This document shows positions 27,458 through 35,841 of a stretch of DNA of 64,000 bases, in pieces; position 1 is the first letter of the stretch, and each line of letters starts with the position of its first letter. This stretch comes from JBMTVN01 sp046047235 (GTDB taxonomy: Bacteria > Verrucomicrobiota > Verrucomicrobiia > Limisphaerales > JAHDYP01): NCBI GenBank assembly GCA_046047235.1, contig JBJOII010000004.1, positions 1 through 64,000 on the forward strand, read 5' to 3'. The notes below the pieces were generated by a model, which was not told where the DNA came from, ran no database searches, and saw only the letters and a list, made by a program, of their open reading frames with translations. The position numbers were made by a program, and so were the translations under genes.

Positions 27458-27844
27458 ATGGCTAACCTCCTGATCATCGATGACGACCCCGAATTCGCCG
27501 GCGCCGTAGCCACGGTCTGCGAAAGCGAAGGCCACAATGTCCGGCTCATCCACTCACCCGATGCCGTCGATAACGCCATCCGAACCCAAAAACCGGATGC
27601 CGTCCTGCTCGACGTCATGTTCCCCGAAAACCCCAGCGCCGGCTTCGAAATCGCCCGCAAAATCCGACGTGACTTCGGACAAATCCCCATCCTCCTCCTC
27701 ACCGCCGTCAACCAACGCTTCCCCCTCGGATTCAGCAGCCAGGATATCGACTCCAAATGGCTCCCCGTAACCGGCTTCGTCGAAAAACCCGTCGACTTTG
27801 CCGTGCTCAAGGAAAAGGTCGCTGAACTCCTTGCCGCGAAATAA
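27458..27844 (+). CDS. Stand-alone response-regulator receiver
   Basis: 128 residues, only a CheY-like receiver: acidic cluster LIIDDDPEF, phosphorylation site Asp52 in LLDVMFP, Thr in LLLTAV, and Lys110 in VEKPVDF. There is no output domain, so it must signal by protein contact or a phosphorelay. It starts 5 bp after the kinase stop and is surely its partner. An insertion around residues 88-105 (RFPLGFSSQDIDSKWLPV) lengthens the beta4-alpha4 region relative to CheY. Confidence 0.9.
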   Translation: MANLLIIDDDPEFAGAVATVCESEGHNVRLIHSPDAVDNAIRTQKPDAVLLDVMFPENPSAGFEIARKIRRDFGQIPILLLTAVNQRFPLGFSSQDIDSKWLPVTGFVEKPVDFAVLKEKVAELLAAK

Positions 27845-27905
27845 TCCCCCGCTCACGTCATTCCAACCAGTAAACCATCGTGGTGCTACTCCGTAGGGGA
27901 GCACA

Positions 27906-27932
27906 GCCGGAGACCAGAAAACAATCTCCGGC
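27906..27932. repeat. 8-bp-stem hairpin between convergent genes
   Basis: GCCGGAGA and TCTCCGGC flank an 11-base A-rich loop. It lies between the receiver gene (plus) and the esterase gene (minus). No T-tract follows on either strand, so it is not a classical intrinsic terminator, though it could work as a transcript end structure. Confidence 0.5.
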
Positions 27933-27958
27933 CGCCAATCCCCCCACTCACGCATGAC

Positions 27959-28036
27959 CTGTTCACGCCGCTAACTCTCCCCACATTCATGTGAGGACTG
28001 TTCATGCGGTTACCCCTCCCCCATTCACGCTCAGGG
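27959..28036. repeat. 39-bp imperfect tandem duplication
   Basis: Two adjacent 39-bp units, both starting CTGTTCA and sharing the CATTCA(C/T)G segment, with a partial third copy to the left. The second unit extends over the stop codon of the leftward esterase gene at 28031. Confidence 0.7.
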
Positions 28037-29065
28037 TTCGTACCCACGCCACATCCACACCAATGTGTCCGCCAAGGTCTGCTCAAAGACCCGCCGGTCG
28101 CAGTGCCGCGTAGCCAAGCTATACACAAACCGATAGTGATACCCCTTCGCCTTCAACGCCGCCGCCGTCCGCTGGTTCGCCATCACCCAGTTGTGATATG
28201 TCTCCTCCGGATCATTCGCTCGCAAATCGTTCTCCGAGACATGCGTGAAAATCCGCAACGGCTTCTTGTCCGCGTTCTCAATCAGCTTCATCCCGGAATG
28301 GTATTCCCACGCCCCCAAACGATAAGCCGACTCCTCCGGCGCATCATCATCCTGCTGATCTACAAAGGTTCCCGAATAGGTCACTAGCCGACGGAACAAG
28401 TCCGGACGAAACCACCCCATCGTCAACGCCGCCGCACCACCCGAACTGCAACCCATCACAGCCCGACCCCACGGATCCTCCGTGAACGCCAAACCCGGAT
28501 ACGCCGCCAAAATCTCCGGCTGGACCAGCACCGCCGCCAACACCTCCTCGTCAATAAACCGCGCCAGCCGGTCCGACATCGTGTCATACTCCAACCCCCG
28601 CTGACTGTTCTTGCCGTCATTCCCCCCGTTCTGAACCGACACCACCACAAACGCCGGCAACCTCCTTTCCGGATCCTTCGATATCGTCAGGTTATCCAAC
28701 GCGTTGCAGACCAAATCCAAATTGCTCGGCCCATCATGCATCACCATCACCGGGGCCTTCGTCCCATCCCGATAGGCCGCCGGCACATACACGAAAATCT
28801 TCCGTTCCTCCCGCACCGGCTTGCGCTCCGGTTCCAAGGTCGGATCGTCCCCACGAAAAATCCGGCTGTCCTCCAAACGCATCACGAATTCAAACTGCTT
28901 CCCTTTCGGATTCCCCAAGTCAGTCAAATCCCGATCCACCGCATACTCCGGCCCCACCACATAATCCCCATCCCCCTCCACCCCGGGATCCACCTCCGAT
29001 CTCACCCCCCGCCCAAACAACACCAAACTTAAAACAAGCACGCAACGATACGCCACGCCCGCCAT
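28031..29065 (-). CDS. Exported esterase (enterochelin esterase / esterase D type)
   Basis: 344 residues from ATG at 29065, chosen over an ATG nine codons upstream because GGAG sits 6 bp before it and it begins a signal peptide (MAGVAYRCVLVLSLVLFG). The alpha/beta hydrolase core has VYVPAAYRDG and VMVMHDG, the nucleophile serine in GCSSGG, an acid region SENDLRANDPEE and a histidine near the C-terminus (TRHCDRR). This is the Fes/CE1-like family that includes feruloyl and acetyl xylan esterases as well as siderophore esterases. With CE15 and GH proteins nearby a carbohydrate ester is plausible. Confidence 0.87.
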   Translation of the reverse strand: MAGVAYRCVLVLSLVLFGRGVRSEVDPGVEGDGDYVVGPEYAVDRDLTDLGNPKGKQFEFVMRLEDSRIFRGDDPTLEPERKPVREERKIFVYVPAAYRDGTKAPVMVMHDGPSNLDLVCNALDNLTISKDPERRLPAFVVVSVQNGGNDGKNSQRGLEYDTMSDRLARFIDEEVLAAVLVQPEILAAYPGLAFTEDPWGRAVMGCSSGGAAALTMGWFRPDLFRRLVTYSGTFVDQQDDDAPEESAYRLGAWEYHSGMKLIENADKKPLRIFTHVSENDLRANDPEETYHNWVMANQRTAAALKAKGYHYRFVYSLATRHCDRRVFEQTLADTLVWMWRGYEP

Positions 29066-29252
29066 CCGCGTCTCCACCAGGACATTCAACATCCATTCTT
29101 GCTAATCTCTCAGCCCCCAGATTCAAGCCCAAACCCCTCCGCGCTTCCCGCCCGGAATTTCTGTGTTTCGGAGTTTCTGTGTCTCAGAACACCTACGCGC
29201 CGCGCCGCGGCGCAATTGGATTTAGGGCAGTCAAATCCATCGAAATCGAACC

Positions 29253-29268
29253 GCCCTCAGCCCTCAGC
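29253..29268. repeat. Short CCCTCAG array
   Basis: Two CCCTCAG units at the 3' end of the leftward small gene, preceded by ATCGAAATCGAA, the hexamer-type motif that also precedes the longer arrays. Confidence 0.6.
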
Positions 29269-29506
29269 GACACCCCCCCGATCCACAGGAACAATCCCCA
29301 CACCCCTTTCCCCCAACCCCTGCCACCGACAAACCCACCCGATCACGCACCATCTCAGCCGTCCCACGCACCAATCGCAACACCTCTTCCCCCACCCCCA
29401 ATTGACGCACCCTCAACGCGTAATACTCCTCCTCCGCAACCACCCCCAAAGCCACCGCCGCCGAAAACGCCGCCAGCTCACTCACCGCATCCAACGGAAT
29501 CATCAT
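29264..29506 (-). CDS. Small AhpD-like protein lacking the CxxC, with Cys-rich tail
   Basis: 80 residues from ATG at 29506, which has GGAGG 8 bp upstream. The helical pattern (LAAFSAAVALGVVAEEEYYALRVRQLGVGEEVLRLV) resembles carboxymuconolactone decarboxylase/AhpD-like proteins, in which a CxxC(xxH) follows the first helix; here that position reads VVAEEEYY. Instead the C-terminus has CGDCSCGSGGC. The G-ending codons match other minus-strand genes. The family assignment is tentative. The 3' end lies in a short heptamer tract. Confidence 0.5.
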   Translation of the reverse strand: MMIPLDAVSELAAFSAAVALGVVAEEEYYALRVRQLGVGEEVLRLVRGTAEMVRDRVGLSVAGVGGKGCGDCSCGSGGCR

Positions 29507-29731
29507 GCCCCCATCCTCCCCATCGTGGTCGGACCACAGCAAGCTTTTGATCCGGAATGCATTAGCCCCTTTTCACCCCCCATTTTGAGGCCTATGGAAC
29601 GCTTTTTGACCCAGAAAAGCGGTCCATACGCATTACGCCCCGCAGGTCCTCCCCCAAGAGCCTCCTCTATTTGCCGGGGCGTATTTGCCCCCTGAGCCAG
29701 CGGTGTGCTACGTATCCGCACCTCCAAACCA

Positions 29732-30040
29732 ATGCAACTCAGATTCCCTCCCGGCAAGGTGCTCCTCCTCGGCATTTTTGCCCTCCCCGTGCTCGGGCAC
29801 GGAATCCTAGCTTTTGAGACTGCCCGAGAGAAGATCCACGCCCGTAGAGTCTTGGTGCCCACCCGCCCATTCTCCGAACTACTCGTCGAATTCGGAAAAC
29901 CCAAACAGATGTGGAATGGAACTGACAGTGTCCCCCGACGCTTTGAGGATGTGATCCCGGAATCCGGCCCCACCAACTGCCTGGTTTACCACTACGCGCG
30001 CGAGGGTCTACCTTACTGGGAGCATCCTTATGGCGATTGA
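29732..30040 (+). CDS. Small hypothetical membrane-anchored protein
   Basis: 102 residues from ATG at 29732. One hydrophobic helix near the N-terminus (KVLLLGIFALPVLGHGILAF) and a hydrophilic C-terminal part (LLVEFGKPKQMWNG, CLVYHYAREGLPYWEH). Unrecognised. The length, topology and orderly composition suggest a real gene, but there is no homologue I can name and codon bias is weaker than in neighbours. Confidence 0.5.
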   Translation: MQLRFPPGKVLLLGIFALPVLGHGILAFETAREKIHARRVLVPTRPFSELLVEFGKPKQMWNGTDSVPRRFEDVIPESGPTNCLVYHYAREGLPYWEHPYGD

Positions 30041-30238
30041 TCCTGACAGGAGCAACCTCGTGTGGGGCATTGTCACTCATCCCTGAAGCCGGTTCATCTC
30101 CTTGGACCGGTTGGAACCAGTGCGCCGATGGAGCACACTCCACCACTGGAGGTCAGAGGTGAGCTCGTCGTTTGCACATCCCCACCGTGAGTATAGACGG
30201 ACAAGCCAGCAAGGAGGTCCGAGCAGAGTGTTGGGAAG

Positions 30239-30314
<76 letters not shown>

Positions 30315-30448
30315 TCGGTAGGAGCGGCGATTCAAAGCTCCATCGGCCTCTTTGGCAAGGCTAAATACACCCCGGTTCCTCCGGCAGACGACCGCGCCGC
30401 GCGCTTCGCGCTTCGCACAAAACCCTGAAGCCTCTATCCTCCACTCCC

Positions 30449-31018
30449 GTGACCCTGCAGCCAGATGCCACCCCGTCCAGCCCTGCCCCCGAGCAGGACC
30501 TCTGCCTCAACTGCGGCCTCTGCTGCAATGGCGTGCTCTTCCGCGATGTCGAACTGCAGGCCGAAGATAACCCCGCCCGTCTCGGCGAGCTCGGCCTGCC
30601 CCTCAAGATCCGCCGCACCAAGCCCACAAAAACTGCCCCCGCCACCACAATCATCTCCACCCCCCAACCCTGCCGCGGCCTGTTCGGCACTCGCTGCACC
30701 CTCTACGCCGAACGGCCGCTCCGCTGCCAGCAGTTTGATTGCGCCCTTCTACTCGAGGTCCGCGCCGGAAGGACCTCCACAGACCAGGCACTCCGGACCA
30801 TCCGCACCACGCGCAAAGCCGCCGATAAAGTCCAGAAACTCCTCGCCGAACTCGGCGATACCGATACCCAAACCGCCCTCAGCCTGCGCTTCCAACGCAC
30901 CCGTAAACGCCTGGAATCGACAGGCGGGGAAGACGACGACGAAGCCGCCATCTACGCCGACCTCACTCTCGCCGTCCACGACCTCCAGCATCGCCTCGCC
31001 AAATCGTTCTATCCATGA
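30449..31018 (+). CDS. YkgJ-type cysteine cluster protein
   Basis: 189 residues. CLNCGLCCNG near the N-terminus (Cys19, 22, 25, 26) and a second group in CRGLFGTRC and CQQFDC match the YkgJ/UPF0153 family (CxxCxxCC), predicted to bind zinc or an iron-sulphur cluster. The C-terminal half is helical (TRKRLES...HDLQHRLAKSF). The stop overlaps the start of the next gene by ATGA, so the two are translationally coupled. Function in the family is not established. Confidence 0.85.
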   Translation: MTLQPDATPSSPAPEQDLCLNCGLCCNGVLFRDVELQAEDNPARLGELGLPLKIRRTKPTKTAPATTIISTPQPCRGLFGTRCTLYAERPLRCQQFDCALLLEVRAGRTSTDQALRTIRTTRKAADKVQKLLAELGDTDTQTALSLRFQRTRKRLESTGGEDDDEAAIYADLTLAVHDLQHRLAKSFYP

Positions 31019-32472
31019 CCTCCCCTGACAACTCATCCTCTGCTCATACACCCCTCTGGATGTCCATCGTTCTCACCGCCATGGCCGGCGGTATGGGCTG
31101 GGGCATCCGCGGCCAATACGGACACGAAACCGGCGCCATGATCGCCGGCGTCCTCGTCAGCCTCGTGCTCGTCATGCTCTATTGCCCCGACGCCCACGCC
31201 ACCCACGCTGCCCGAGCAGCTGCATGGGGTGCCGTTGCCATCGGAATCGGCGGCTCCATGACCTATGGCCAAACCCTCGGCCTCACCCAAAACCCCGCCG
31301 TCATCGGCAATCCCAACGCCCTTGCCTGGGGACTCCTCGGATGCGCCATCAAGGGAAGCGCCTGGATCGGCTTCTCCGGACTCTTCCTCGGCATGGGCTT
31401 GGGTGGACTCCGCTACACACCCCGCGAACTCCTCGCCCTGCTCCTCGCACTCGTCGGCGTCTACTTCATCGGCGTCTGGTTGCTCAACGACCCCTTCGAC
31501 CCAGCCAACCGCCGCCTCCCCTCCATCTACTTCTCTGCAACCTGGGACTGGGAGCCCAACGCCGAAAAACTCAAACCCCGTCGCGAAGTCTGGGGTGGCC
31601 TCTGGTTCGCCCTCATCGGCGCCCTCGCCTACCTCCGCTACTTCAAACAGGACCGACTCGCCACCCGCCTAGGCCTCTGGGCCATCCTCGGCGGCGCCAT
31701 CGGCTTCCCCCTCGGACAAAGCCTCCAAGCCTTCCATGCCTGGAACCCGGAGCTTTTCAAAGCCGACTGGATCGCTCCGCTCGCCCAACACATGAACTGG
31801 TGGAACTGGATGGAAACCACCTTCGGCGCAACCTTCGGTGCCATCCTCGGGTGGGGATGCTGGGTCCACCGCCGTGATATCCACTCCCCCACCGAACCCT
31901 CCCAGCCCGCCATCAAAGCCCCCCTCGAAATCACCCTCCTCGTCCTCCACCTCACGCCACTCGTGATCTGTGGCTTATGGGATGTCCCGTCAGTCGAAAT
32001 CTATCAGGAAATCGGACTCGTCCTTGCCATCATCCCCCTCATCGCCATCGCGGCCGGCAACTGGTGGCCTTGGTTCGCCCTGCTCCCCGTCACGCTCACC
32101 CCCATCGCCATCAAGACGCTCTACCAAACCACGCTGCAGGACCAGTACCTCCACCCCATTCCCGGATGGTTCTTCCTCCTCATCCTTCCACTCACGCTCT
32201 CGGTCCTCGCTGCGCTCTGGGCCCACCGCCAGGGAGAACGCAACCAAACCGCTTCCAAAACCCTCCCGCCACTCCTGCTCCTCACCGCCTGGACTTTCTT
32301 CTCCCTCAACTACGTCTTTTTCCACTTCCCCTGGCCCTGGGCCACCTGGACCAGCCGAACCCCCAATGGCCTCGCTTTCACGCTCTGCCTCCTCGGACTC
32401 TCCTTGGGAGCTTTCCGATCCTGGATCAAACCCAACCGCCCTCCTGCCCCCCAACCACTAGTCCAATCCTAA
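31015..32472 (+). CDS. Polytopic membrane protein of unknown function
   Basis: 485 residues with about 12 hydrophobic segments. Conserved-looking motifs include GGMGWGIRGQYGHETGAM and GGSMTYGQTLGLTQ near the N-terminus. Large membrane proteins with this GIRGQYGHE-like start occur in Verrucomicrobia and Planctomycetes; I know of no function. It is coupled by ATGA overlap to the cysteine cluster protein. Its 3' end overlaps that of the convergent GH16 gene by 15 bp. Confidence 0.8.
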   Translation: MTSPDNSSSAHTPLWMSIVLTAMAGGMGWGIRGQYGHETGAMIAGVLVSLVLVMLYCPDAHATHAARAAAWGAVAIGIGGSMTYGQTLGLTQNPAVIGNPNALAWGLLGCAIKGSAWIGFSGLFLGMGLGGLRYTPRELLALLLALVGVYFIGVWLLNDPFDPANRRLPSIYFSATWDWEPNAEKLKPRREVWGGLWFALIGALAYLRYFKQDRLATRLGLWAILGGAIGFPLGQSLQAFHAWNPELFKADWIAPLAQHMNWWNWMETTFGATFGAILGWGCWVHRRDIHSPTEPSQPAIKAPLEITLLVLHLTPLVICGLWDVPSVEIYQEIGLVLAIIPLIAIAAGNWWPWFALLPVTLTPIAIKTLYQTTLQDQYLHPIPGWFFLLILPLTLSVLAALWAHRQGERNQTASKTLPPLLLLTAWTFFSLNYVFFHFPWPWATWTSRTPNGLAFTLCLLGLSLGAFRSWIKPNRPPAPQPLVQS

Positions 32473-33510
32473 GCGGAAAAAACCCGTCGACACTTCCTCA
32501 TGCTTGAACATCCCGTTCACGAATACCCCGGTCATAGGAACCTTGGTCCATGTCGAATGGGGCGTATCTGCCCGATATAAAACCCCCTGGGGAAAACTGC
32601 CCGGCCACATGACCTCGTTCCCCGCCGCCCCCGGCCGAATCACCAACTCAGGCACCGCCGCAGTCGTCGGCGCATACACGCGCACGTAATCTACCCGCAT
32701 CTGCGCAGGAAAGACTGTCGATGCCGGCGGGGTCCCCGGCCAAATCCCACCCACCGCCAGGTTCAAAATCAAATAAAACGGATCGTCATATACCCACTCA
32801 CCAACCGGAACCAACCGTTTCGCCAGCGTGAAATACTCGACGTTATCCAGGAACATCCTTATGGACGTCCGGTCCCACTCCACCGCGTAAAGATGAAAAC
32901 CGTCGACAGAAACCTCCGCACTCAGGGTTTTTGAAGCCGTAAAGCCTTCCGTTCCATTGAAACTCGGCCCGTGCACCGAAGCATGAACGGTGGAGGGCTC
33001 GTGTCCCACATTCTCCATAATGTCGATCTCCCCGCAGTTCGGCCATCCAACGTCCGAAATGTTATCGCCCAACATCCAAAAAGCACTCCACAGACCCCGC
33101 CCCGTCGGCAGCTTGATCCGCGCTTCCATCCGCCCATGCGCCCAAGTCCGCAATCCCTGCGTCTTCAAGCGCGCGGAAGTATAATTCCAAGTCCCGTCCC
33201 AAACGGTATATTCTTCCTTCCGAGCCTCGATCAGCAAATGCCCCCCCTCCACCCGAGCGTTCTCCCGACGATCCCAAGTGTAATACTGCAGCTCCTGATT
33301 TCCCCAACCCCCGCCTCCCACATCATACGCCCACTTGATGCTGGAAGGGGCCGTCCCATCGCGCTGGTTGAATTCATCACTCCAAACCAAGTTCCACGCA
33401 GGGATCTCCTGCGCCCGCATCCCACTACCCATAACCACCAGGCACACCAGCCAAAGGAAACAGGGAAAACACCACACTCCCCCCCGGCTTAATCTCACTC
33501 GCAAAGTCAT
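32458..33510 (-). CDS. GH16 family endo-glucanase (laminarinase-like), exported
   Basis: 350 residues from ATG at 33510, with AGGTGAG 2-3 bases upstream. Signal peptide in the first ~33 residues (CFLWLVCLVVMGSGMRA). GH16 core: WNLVWSDEFN, WGNQELQYYT, WPNCGEIDIMENVGHEP with catalytic Glu161, Asp163 and Glu166 in the E-x-D-x-x-E form typical of laminarinase-type beta-1,3(4)-glucanases. The last ~65 residues (from about 285) form a beta-sandwich ending FFRLGLD, like the terminal modules of other exported proteins here. Substrate probably beta-1,3- or mixed-linkage glucan. Confidence 0.92.
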   Translation of the reverse strand: MTLRVRLSRGGVWCFPCFLWLVCLVVMGSGMRAQEIPAWNLVWSDEFNQRDGTAPSSIKWAYDVGGGGWGNQELQYYTWDRRENARVEGGHLLIEARKEEYTVWDGTWNYTSARLKTQGLRTWAHGRMEARIKLPTGRGLWSAFWMLGDNISDVGWPNCGEIDIMENVGHEPSTVHASVHGPSFNGTEGFTASKTLSAEVSVDGFHLYAVEWDRTSIRMFLDNVEYFTLAKRLVPVGEWVYDDPFYLILNLAVGGIWPGTPPASTVFPAQMRVDYVRVYAPTTAAVPELVIRPGAAGNEVMWPGSFPQGVLYRADTPHSTWTKVPMTGVFVNGMFKHEEVSTGFFRLGLD

Positions 33511-33670
33511 AGCTCACCTAATTAGCAACATTCAGACCAACTAAAACCTCAACCCGCACAGACCCCCCAAAAAAACCGCAACATGCCCAACTCCGGGACA
33601 GTTCGCCCACCCACAGGACAACTCACCCCCGCAGCAGAAGGATTACAAATACCCGAAAGCACACCACCTC

Positions 33671-34303
33671 CTACTCCGCCAATCCGTGCTGCAACGCGTA
33701 ACGCGTCAACTCAACGTTCGTCCGCAACCCCATCTTGTCCGAAATCCGCCCGCGATAAGTCCCTATCGTCTTCTCACTCAACCCCAGGTCAGACGCAATC
33801 TCCTTCAGACTGCGACCCGCTACCAATAACCGCAAAACTTGCAGCTCCCGGGCCGATAAAGCCTCATGTGGAAAAGCCGCCACCTCCCCCCCCAACGTCC
33901 GCGCCAATGTCTCCGCCAAGCTCGCAGTCACATACTTCCCCCCTTCCAAGGCCTTGCTCACCGCCTTCAATAATTCGTCCGATGCCATCTGCTTGGTCAG
34001 ATAACCCGCAGCCCCCAATCGAATCGCCCGCACCGCATAGTCCGCCTCCGGATAAACACTCAATACCACCACCGGCAAATCCGCCCGCAACTTCTTGATG
34101 TCCGCCAAAATCTCCAGCCCGCTCCGCCCCGGCAGGTTGATGTCCAATAACACCAGATCCCAAGTCTTCTCCACCAACAACGACATCGCCACCCGCGAAT
34201 CCGCCGCCTCCCCAAAACGCCCGTCCGGATACGCCTCCAGCAACATGCCCCGCAACCCGCGACGCACAACCTCATGGTCATCAATGATCAGAAAACGCTT
34301 CAT
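33671..34303 (-). CDS. NarL/FixJ-family response regulator
   Basis: 210 residues. Receiver domain (FLIIDDHEVVRRGL, phospho-acceptor Asp in LVLLDINLPG, VVLSVYPE, KQMASDE) followed by a LuxR-type helix-turn-helix (LSARELQVLRLLVAGRSLKEIASDLGLSEKTIG is the recognisable region). It overlaps the upstream kinase stop by 4 bp. It should act as a DNA-binding transcription factor controlled by that kinase; targets are unknown. Confidence 0.94.
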   Translation of the reverse strand: MKRFLIIDDHEVVRRGLRGMLLEAYPDGRFGEAADSRVAMSLLVEKTWDLVLLDINLPGRSGLEILADIKKLRADLPVVVLSVYPEADYAVRAIRLGAAGYLTKQMASDELLKAVSKALEGGKYVTASLAETLARTLGGEVAAFPHEALSARELQVLRLLVAGRSLKEIASDLGLSEKTIGTYRGRISDKMGLRTNVELTRYALQHGLAE

Positions 34304-35667
34304 CCCACACGCTCACTCGCTGCTTGCAGCGGAAAATCCAACAATACCGTCGTCCCAGCTCCCGGAGCAGACTCAAACCGCAACTGCGCCCCCAATAACT
34401 TCGCCCGCTCCTGCATCCCCAAAATACCCAAGGACCTCACACCACCAATCTCCGCCAAAGCCATGCCTACTCCATCATCCTTGATCTGCAGCCTCGCGCT
34501 CCCCCCAGCCTCCCGTAACGTAACCTCCACCCGCTTGCCCCCCGCGTGCCGCGCCACGTTCGTCAAAGCTTCCTGGAAAATCCGAAACACCCCCGTGCGC
34601 ACAGCCGGTGACAATACCTCCAAATGCTCCGGCAGCTCAGTCACAACCTCCACCCCCGCCAGCTTGCCAAACCGATCCAGCTCAAATTGCAGCGCATTCA
34701 GCAAACCCAATGAATCCAACATGTCCGGACGCAACTCCGCCGCTATCCTCCTCACACTGTCCATCACCTGATCCACCAAATCCACCGCCTCCACCACCCG
34801 CTCCAACATCAGGTTCGCCTCATCACAACCCGCCCCCGTAGTCAGCCGATCCTCCACCCACCGCAATTCCATCTTCAAACCAGTCAATAACTGCCCCAGC
34901 TGATCATGTATCTCCCGGGAAATCCGCGTCCGCTCCTCCTCCCGTAACGACTCCAACCGCCCGCTCAACGCACGCAACCGATCCCCCGATACCCGCAACT
35001 CCTCCTCAGCCCTCTTCCGCTCAGAAATATCCGCCATGCCCCCAATCACTCGAATCGGCTCTCCCGCCGCATCCCGCATCACATAAGCCCGATCCTCCAC
35101 ATCCACATAACGCCCGTCTCGCGCCCGAAACCGATACTGCTCCACCCATAGCTGCCGCCTCGAACGGGCCGCCTGCCGCAAACTCGTCACCACCCGCTCC
35201 TGATCCTCCGGATGCAACCGCTCAATCCACGCCTCAATCACCGCTCCCAGCTCACCCCGCACATACCCAAACAATTTCCCCCAACCATCACTCCGCCACA
35301 CCCGGTTGTTCCTCAAATCCCAGTCCCACATCGCATCACTCGATGCCCGCGCCACCAACTCATACCGCTCAAAATTCTCGCGCGATACAAACTCCGCCGC
35401 CCGACGCGCCGTGTATGCCCGACGCAATACCAAATACAAAACCGCCCCCGTCGTCAGAACAAAGTTCACCCCCTTCGCCGTCACCCGCGCCGGAAAACTA
35501 TCCTCCCCCGCCAGCCATACGTTGATGTACTGGTCGGAATACACGCTCCAAAGTGTCCCCAGCAAAAGATACAAGCCCGTCCACGCCAGCTCAGCACGCG
35601 GAAATACCTTCGCCGCCGCCCGCCGGAATCGAACCCTCGCACTCTGTGTCAAATCCATGTCACCCAT
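34300..35667 (-). CDS. PAS-domain sensor kinase (HisKA_3 type)
   Basis: 455 residues from ATG at 35667; the frame stays open for 52 more codons upstream but these are not kinase-like, and an ATG three codons further in is also possible. Two transmembrane segments near the N-terminus (ELAWTGLYLLLGTLWSVY and FVLTTGAVLYLVLRRAY), a PAS/PAC domain (FERYELVARASSDAMWDW to GGMADISERKRAEEEL), a HisKA_3 dimerisation domain with ISREIHDQLGQLL (phospho-His), and HATPase_c (IKDDGVGM, GILGMQERAKLLG). Typical NarX/DegS-like partner of the coupled NarL-type regulator. Confidence 0.92.
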   Translation of the reverse strand: MGDMDLTQSARVRFRRAAAKVFPRAELAWTGLYLLLGTLWSVYSDQYINVWLAGEDSFPARVTAKGVNFVLTTGAVLYLVLRRAYTARRAAEFVSRENFERYELVARASSDAMWDWDLRNNRVWRSDGWGKLFGYVRGELGAVIEAWIERLHPEDQERVVTSLRQAARSRRQLWVEQYRFRARDGRYVDVEDRAYVMRDAAGEPIRVIGGMADISERKRAEEELRVSGDRLRALSGRLESLREEERTRISREIHDQLGQLLTGLKMELRWVEDRLTTGAGCDEANLMLERVVEAVDLVDQVMDSVRRIAAELRPDMLDSLGLLNALQFELDRFGKLAGVEVVTELPEHLEVLSPAVRTGVFRIFQEALTNVARHAGGKRVEVTLREAGGSARLQIKDDGVGMALAEIGGVRSLGILGMQERAKLLGAQLRFESAPGAGTTVLLDFPLQAASERVG

Positions 35668-35841
35668 CACAAAATCCACGCCATGCCAGCAACCCACATG
35701 ACCTGTAGCGTAATCTAGCCACTCATCGTTCCGCGGGGAAGGACTCTTTCCAACCCCCTCCCACCAGCGAAAACTCCATACCCATCCCACCATCCGGGCC
35801 GCGTTGACGTCCCCCTCAGCCAAGTCTAAATTGAGCGCTCC

